From Methylomonas methanica (GTDB lineage Bacteria > Pseudomonadota > Gammaproteobacteria > Methylococcales > Methylomonadaceae), in assembly GCA_001644045.1 (NCBI GenBank), contig LUUF01000063.1, positions 1-64,000 on the forward strand: a stretch of DNA of 64,000 nucleotides. The letters run 5' to 3'. The notes beneath the pieces are model-generated. The model saw only the letters and a program-made list of their open reading frames with translations. It had not been told where the DNA came from and searched no databases. Every line of letters begins with the position of its first letter. The first letter of the stretch is position 1. A program made the translations under genes and the position numbers. Positions 60,271 to 64,000 of this stretch are shown here, piece after piece.

Positions 60271-62811
60271 ATGAGCAACAAACAAACCCTGGTGGTGGTC
60301 GGCAACGGCATGGTCGGTCAGCATTTTTTGGCTGGGTTGGCGGAAAGCGGGGTGGCCGAGCACTACCGCGTCGTCACCTTTTGTGAGGAGCCGCGCGCTG
60401 CGTATGACCGCGTGCATTTGTCGGAGTTTTTTACCGGCAAATGCGCCGACGACCTGTCGTTGGTGCCGGAAGGTTTTTTTGCAGCCAACGGCATCGAAAT
60501 TTACCTGAACGATAAGGCGGCCGGTATCGATCGCGCCGCCAAGCGCGTCACTTCGGCCAACGGTATCGTTATCGATTACGACAAACTGGTGCTGGCGACC
60601 GGTTCTTATCCGTTCGTGCCTCCGGTGCCAGGCCACGACCGCGCCCAATGCTTGGTGTACCGCACCATCGAAGACCTGGAGCGAATTCGCGACGCAGCCG
60701 CCAACTCCAAAATTGGTACGGTGGTCGGCGGCGGCCTGTTGGGGTTGGAAGCGGCCAAGGCCTTGCGCGATTTGGGCCTGGAAACCCATGTGGTTGAATT
60801 CGCGCCGCGCCTGATGGCGGTGCAACTCGACGAAGGCGGCGGTCAGATGCTGAAACGCAAGATCGAGGATTTGGGCGTCAAAGTGCATCTGAGCAAGAAC
60901 ACCGCGCTGATCGATAACGGTGAGCGCTGTTTGCATAAAATGAACTTCGCCGACGGCGAGGCACTGGAAACCGATTTGATTTTGTTCTCGGCCGGGATCC
61001 GCCCTCGCGACGATTTGGCCCGCGCTTGTGGCCTGGAGGTCGGCCCGCGCGGCGGCATCGTGATTAACAACGATTGCCTGACCTCTGACCCGGACATTTA
61101 CGCCATCGGTGAATGCGCGTTGTGGAACGGCATGATCTACGGTTTAGTGGCGCCGGGTTATGCGATGGCCCGCAGCGTGGTGGCGCATCTGGCCGGCGGC
61201 GGTCAATCATTTACCGGCGCCGACATGAGCACCAAATTGAAATTGATGGGCGTGGACGTGGCCAGCATCGGCGATGCCCACGCCAAATCGTCGGGTGCAC
61301 TGGTTTACACCTATCAGGACGGCCGCTCGGAAATCTACAAGCGCTTGGTAGTCAGCGCCGACAATAAAAAACTGCTGGGCGCGGTGCTGGTCGGTGACGC
61401 CAACGGCTACAGCACACTTTTGCAATATTGCCTGAATGGCATCGACCTGCCGGAAAACCCGGATTCGCTGATTCTACCGCCGCGTTCCGATCAGTCGGTC
61501 GGCCTGGGGCCGGACGCGCTGCCGGATGCGGCGCAAATCTGTTCCTGTTACGCGGTCTCCAAGGGCGACGTCTGCGCTGCCATCGCCGGCGGCTGCAAAA
61601 GCTTGCCGGCATTGAAAGCCGAAACCAAGGCTGCCACCGGTTGTGGCGGCTGCGCGGCGCTGCTCAAATCGGTGCTGGACTGCGAATTGAAAAAATCCGG
61701 CGTCGAGGTCAACACCGACATTTGCGAACACTTCCCGCACACCCGCCAAGATCTGTACAATCTGATCCGAGTCGGGCAGATCAAAACCTTCGACGAACTG
61801 CTGGACAAGCACGGTCGCGGCCTAGGCTGTGAGGTCTGCAAACAGGCGGTCGGTTCGATTCTGGCCTCGCACTGGAACGACTATATCCTGGGAAAAGCCC
61901 ATGTCGGTCTACAAGACACCAACGACACCTATCTGGCCAACATGCAAAAGGATGGCACCTATTCGGTGGTACCGCGCATCGCCGGCGGCGAAATCACCCC
62001 GGACGCGCTGATCGCGCTGGGCCGGATTGGCAAGAAATACCAGTTGTACACCAAAATCACCGGTGGCCAGCGTGTGGACTTTTTCGGTGCCCGCCTGGAA
62101 CAATTGCCGCTGATCTGGCAGGAACTGGTCGATGCCGGCTTCGAATCCGGCCACGCCTACGGCAAATCACTGCGCACCGTCAAATCCTGCGTCGGCAGCA
62201 CCTGGTGCCGCTACGGGGTGGACGACAGCGTCGGTCTGGCCATTGAACTAGAAAACCGGTACAAAGGCCTGCGAGCGCCGCACAAGATCAAGTTCGCGGT
62301 GTCCGGCTGTACCCGCGAGTGCGCGGAGGCGCAAGGCAAGGACATCGGCGTGATCGCCACCGAGGGCGGCTGGAACCTGTATGTTTGCGGCAACGGCGGT
62401 ATGAAACCGCGCCACGCGGACCTGTTCACCACCAATCTGGACAAGGAAACGCTGATCAAACTGATCGACAGGGTATTGATTTTCTACGTGCGCACCGCCG
62501 ACCGCATGCAACGCACCTCGGTGTGGATGGAGAATATGGAAGGCGGTCTGGAGTATCTGAAATCAGTGGTGATAGACGACAAGCTCGGTATCAACGCCGA
62601 ATTGGAACAGCAAATGCGCCATGTGGTCGATACCTACCAATGCGAATGGAAAACCACCATCGACAGTCCGGAGGCCTTGAAACGCTTTCGCCATTTCGTC
62701 AACAGCGAGCAAGGAGACGACAACGTGGTGTTCGTGGAAGAGCGCGGCCAGATTCGCCCGGCCAACGCCGACGAACGCAAACATTTCAAACTGGTCGAGG
62801 AGGCCGCCTAA
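60271..62811 (+). CDS. nirB: NADH-dependent assimilatory nitrite reductase, large subunit
   Basis: This 846-residue protein has the full NirB order. The FAD/NAD-binding reductase domain comes first (VVVGNGMVGQHFLAGLAESG, VVGGGLLGLEAAKALRDLGL). A BFD-like [2Fe-2S] domain follows (CSCYAVSKGD, then GCGGCAALL). The siroheme/[4Fe-4S] domain comes last (SCVGSTWCRYG, then SGCTRECAEAQGKDIGV). It reduces nitrite to ammonium in the cytoplasm with NADH. The ATG at 60271 follows GAGGTGG. It is coupled to nirD by a one-base overlap. Confidence 0.95.
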   Translation: MSNKQTLVVVGNGMVGQHFLAGLAESGVAEHYRVVTFCEEPRAAYDRVHLSEFFTGKCADDLSLVPEGFFAANGIEIYLNDKAAGIDRAAKRVTSANGIVIDYDKLVLATGSYPFVPPVPGHDRAQCLVYRTIEDLERIRDAAANSKIGTVVGGGLLGLEAAKALRDLGLETHVVEFAPRLMAVQLDEGGGQMLKRKIEDLGVKVHLSKNTALIDNGERCLHKMNFADGEALETDLILFSAGIRPRDDLARACGLEVGPRGGIVINNDCLTSDPDIYAIGECALWNGMIYGLVAPGYAMARSVVAHLAGGGQSFTGADMSTKLKLMGVDVASIGDAHAKSSGALVYTYQDGRSEIYKRLVVSADNKKLLGAVLVGDANGYSTLLQYCLNGIDLPENPDSLILPPRSDQSVGLGPDALPDAAQICSCYAVSKGDVCAAIAGGCKSLPALKAETKAATGCGGCAALLKSVLDCELKKSGVEVNTDICEHFPHTRQDLYNLIRVGQIKTFDELLDKHGRGLGCEVCKQAVGSILASHWNDYILGKAHVGLQDTNDTYLANMQKDGTYSVVPRIAGGEITPDALIALGRIGKKYQLYTKITGGQRVDFFGARLEQLPLIWQELVDAGFESGHAYGKSLRTVKSCVGSTWCRYGVDDSVGLAIELENRYKGLRAPHKIKFAVSGCTRECAEAQGKDIGVIATEGGWNLYVCGNGGMKPRHADLFTTNLDKETLIKLIDRVLIFYVRTADRMQRTSVWMENMEGGLEYLKSVVIDDKLGINAELEQQMRHVVDTYQCEWKTTIDSPEALKRFRHFVNSEQGDDNVVFVEERGQIRPANADERKHFKLVEEAA

Positions 62812-63146
62812 TGACAGTCTGGATAGACGTTTGCCACATCGACGACCTGCAACCCGATTCTGGGGTTTGCGCGCTGTTAGAGGGCCAACAGGTGGCGCTG
62901 TTTTTGATGGCCAAGACTCAGGCAATTTATGCGGTCGGAAATTTTGACCCGATCGCCAAGGCCAATGTGATGTCGCGGGGGATGATTGGCGATCTGGGCG
63001 GTGAGCCGATGGTGGCCTCGCCTATGTATAAGCAGCATTTCAACCTGAAAACCGGCGTTTGTTTTGAGTATCCGGACGTCAAACTCAAGACCTACCCGGT
63101 GCGTATCGACAATCACCGCATCGCGATCAAGCTGGAGGCAGAATAG
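62811..63146 (+). CDS. nirD: Nitrite reductase small subunit
   Basis: This 111-residue protein has a Rieske-like fold: WIDVCHIDDLQPDSGVCALL, IYAVGNFDPIAKANVMSRGM and MYKQHFNLKTGVCFEYPDV, as in NirD. The Rieske Cys/His cluster ligands are absent, as usual in NirD. The ATG overlaps the nirB stop (TAATG). It supports NirB in nitrite reduction. Confidence 0.93.
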   Translation: MTVWIDVCHIDDLQPDSGVCALLEGQQVALFLMAKTQAIYAVGNFDPIAKANVMSRGMIGDLGGEPMVASPMYKQHFNLKTGVCFEYPDVKLKTYPVRIDNHRIAIKLEAE

Positions 63147-63149
63147 CCC

Positions 63150-64000
63150 ATGAAATATACTTACTATATAGCCGACGTGTTTAGCCGGCAGATTTTCAAC
63201 GGCGCGCAGATTGCGGTGTTACCGCGTGCCGATGGCTTGAGCGCCGAGACCATGGCGATGATTGCTCGGGAACTGAATCTATCCGAAACCGTATTCATTT
63301 TTCATGGCATGGAGGCCGATAACCAGCGGCAGATGCGAATTTTCTCGCCGCTGGCGGAAATCGATTTCGCCGGCCATCCGTTGATCGCCGCCGGTTACGT
63401 GCTGGGAATATGCGGCGATGTTGCGCTGACCAATCCGATCACGCCGGTGGTATTCGAACAAAATGCCGGTGTTATCAAAGCTAACATTTCCGTCGAAAAT
63501 GGCCAGCCCAGCTTTGTGCAATTTTCGCGTAGCGTCAAACCTCTAGTCGATCATTTTGCCCCCAGCGATGAGGAATTGGCGCAGATTCTGAATATTACTC
63601 AGTCCGAGCTGGATCACAAAAAATATTCTCCCAGACTGGTGTCTTGCGGTTTCCCCTACTTGGTGGTGCCGGTGTGGAATTACGACTCAGTCCGCAAGGC
63701 GCGTTTCGATTATGCGGCCTGGAGTCAATCGATCGCGCCGCAAACCGCCGCTCAGGAAATATTGCTGTTCGCGCCCAAGTCGCCGTTTGCCGACGCCGAT
63801 TTCAATGTCAGATTGCTCGGTCCACGCATCGGTTTACATGATGATCCACCGGTGGGTAGCGCGATGCCGGCATTCTGTGGCTATTTGTGTTCGTTCGAAC
63901 ATACCTTGAAAGGCACGCATACGTTCAACGTTGATCGTGGTCAGGCCGATACTCGCCGTAGCGTCATCAGTCTGGAAATGGATAACAAACGCGAAGAATC
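63150..64000 (+). CDS. PhzF-family isomerase/epimerase (cut by window end)
   Basis: From the ATG at 63150, 3 bp after nirD, 283 codons run to the window edge. PhzF blocks are visible: YYIADVFSRQIFNGAQIAVL, LNLSETVFIF (catalytic Glu of the SET motif), MRIFSPLAEIDFAGHPLIAA, and DDPPVGSAMPAFCGYLC near the end. PhzF relatives isomerise small metabolites, and the substrate here is unknown. The GN pair usually following F in the first block is replaced by NG. Its place after nirD suggests cotranscription. Confidence 0.88.
   Translation, partial: MKYTYYIADVFSRQIFNGAQIAVLPRADGLSAETMAMIARELNLSETVFIFHGMEADNQRQMRIFSPLAEIDFAGHPLIAAGYVLGICGDVALTNPITPVVFEQNAGVIKANISVENGQPSFVQFSRSVKPLVDHFAPSDEELAQILNITQSELDHKKYSPRLVSCGFPYLVVPVWNYDSVRKARFDYAAWSQSIAPQTAAQEILLFAPKSPFADADFNVRLLGPRIGLHDDPPVGSAMPAFCGYLCSFEHTLKGTHTFNVDRGQADTRRSVISLEMDNKREE

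Noticed and set aside
1-64000. CRISPR array or tRNA/rRNA gene
   Set aside because: No regularly spaced direct repeats with spacers and no tRNA-like cloverleaf were seen; the repeated leader elements are not CRISPR-like because they precede genes singly and differ in sequence.

Overview
The window reads as a chromosome segment of a gammaproteobacterium of roughly 50% GC. The conjugation genes resemble the SXT/R391 family of integrative and conjugative elements (ICEs), and the chromosomal flanks carry nitrogen-assimilation and stress genes. A methylotroph of the Methylomonas/Methylobacter type is plausible, but no diagnostic methane gene is present, so the genus is an impression.

Left flank (1-8.2 kb), chromosomal: the tail of an ArsM-like methyltransferase; an ECF sigma factor gene with an in-frame stop followed by its small zinc-finger partner; a broken GDCCxxC-type gene; a MarR / SulP transporter / universal stress protein group; and an overlapping tetR-hlyD-permease-ATPase efflux operon with a perfect 32-bp TetR-type operator.

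ICE-derived region (about 8.5-53 kb). From 8.5 to 23.5 kb lies a leftward recombination and maintenance block: a GHKL ATPase gene cut by a truncated group II intron, a DUF4942-type methylase, several small unknowns, a VWA (CobT-like) protein, a DUF3150 protein, a WGR-like protein, a MoxR/CobS-like AAA+ ATPase, a YqaJ exonuclease, Bet and SSB. Most genes in this block are preceded by a compact pseudoknot-like leader. Three places carry a second, longer covarying four-hairpin RNA-like element. From 23.5 to 39.3 kb is an accessory/defence hot spot, at the traN-ssb junction where SXT/R391 elements usually carry cargo. It holds a HEPN ribonuclease-like protein; a leftward operon of a metallo-beta-lactamase protein, an E2-E1-JAB triple-fusion protein and a membrane protein; and a rightward type I restriction-modification operon (half HsdS, HsdM, DinD-like, HsdS, Fic, DUF559 nuclease, HsdR, YgjP-type metallopeptidase). 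From 39.3 to 52.9 kb is the mating-pair-formation operon traL-E-K-B-dsbC-V-A-(RRXRR domain)-C-trbI-F-W-U-N, read leftward. A 30-bp three-block palindrome sits upstream of both the ssb and the tra operon and is the best candidate for a common regulator site. No integrase, relaxase, TraD or TraF/G/H genes are in the window, so the ICE is truncated or rearranged here.

Right flank (53.2-64 kb), chromosomal: a nitrate/nitrite assimilation cluster. Leftward lie a formate/nitrite-family channel, a PPM phosphatase-kinase fusion, a NarK transporter, a small membrane protein and a second phosphatase-kinase fusion. Divergently lie nirB and nirD behind a sigma-54 promoter, an array of NtrC-like half-sites and a leader terminator, followed by a PhzF-family gene cut by the window end.
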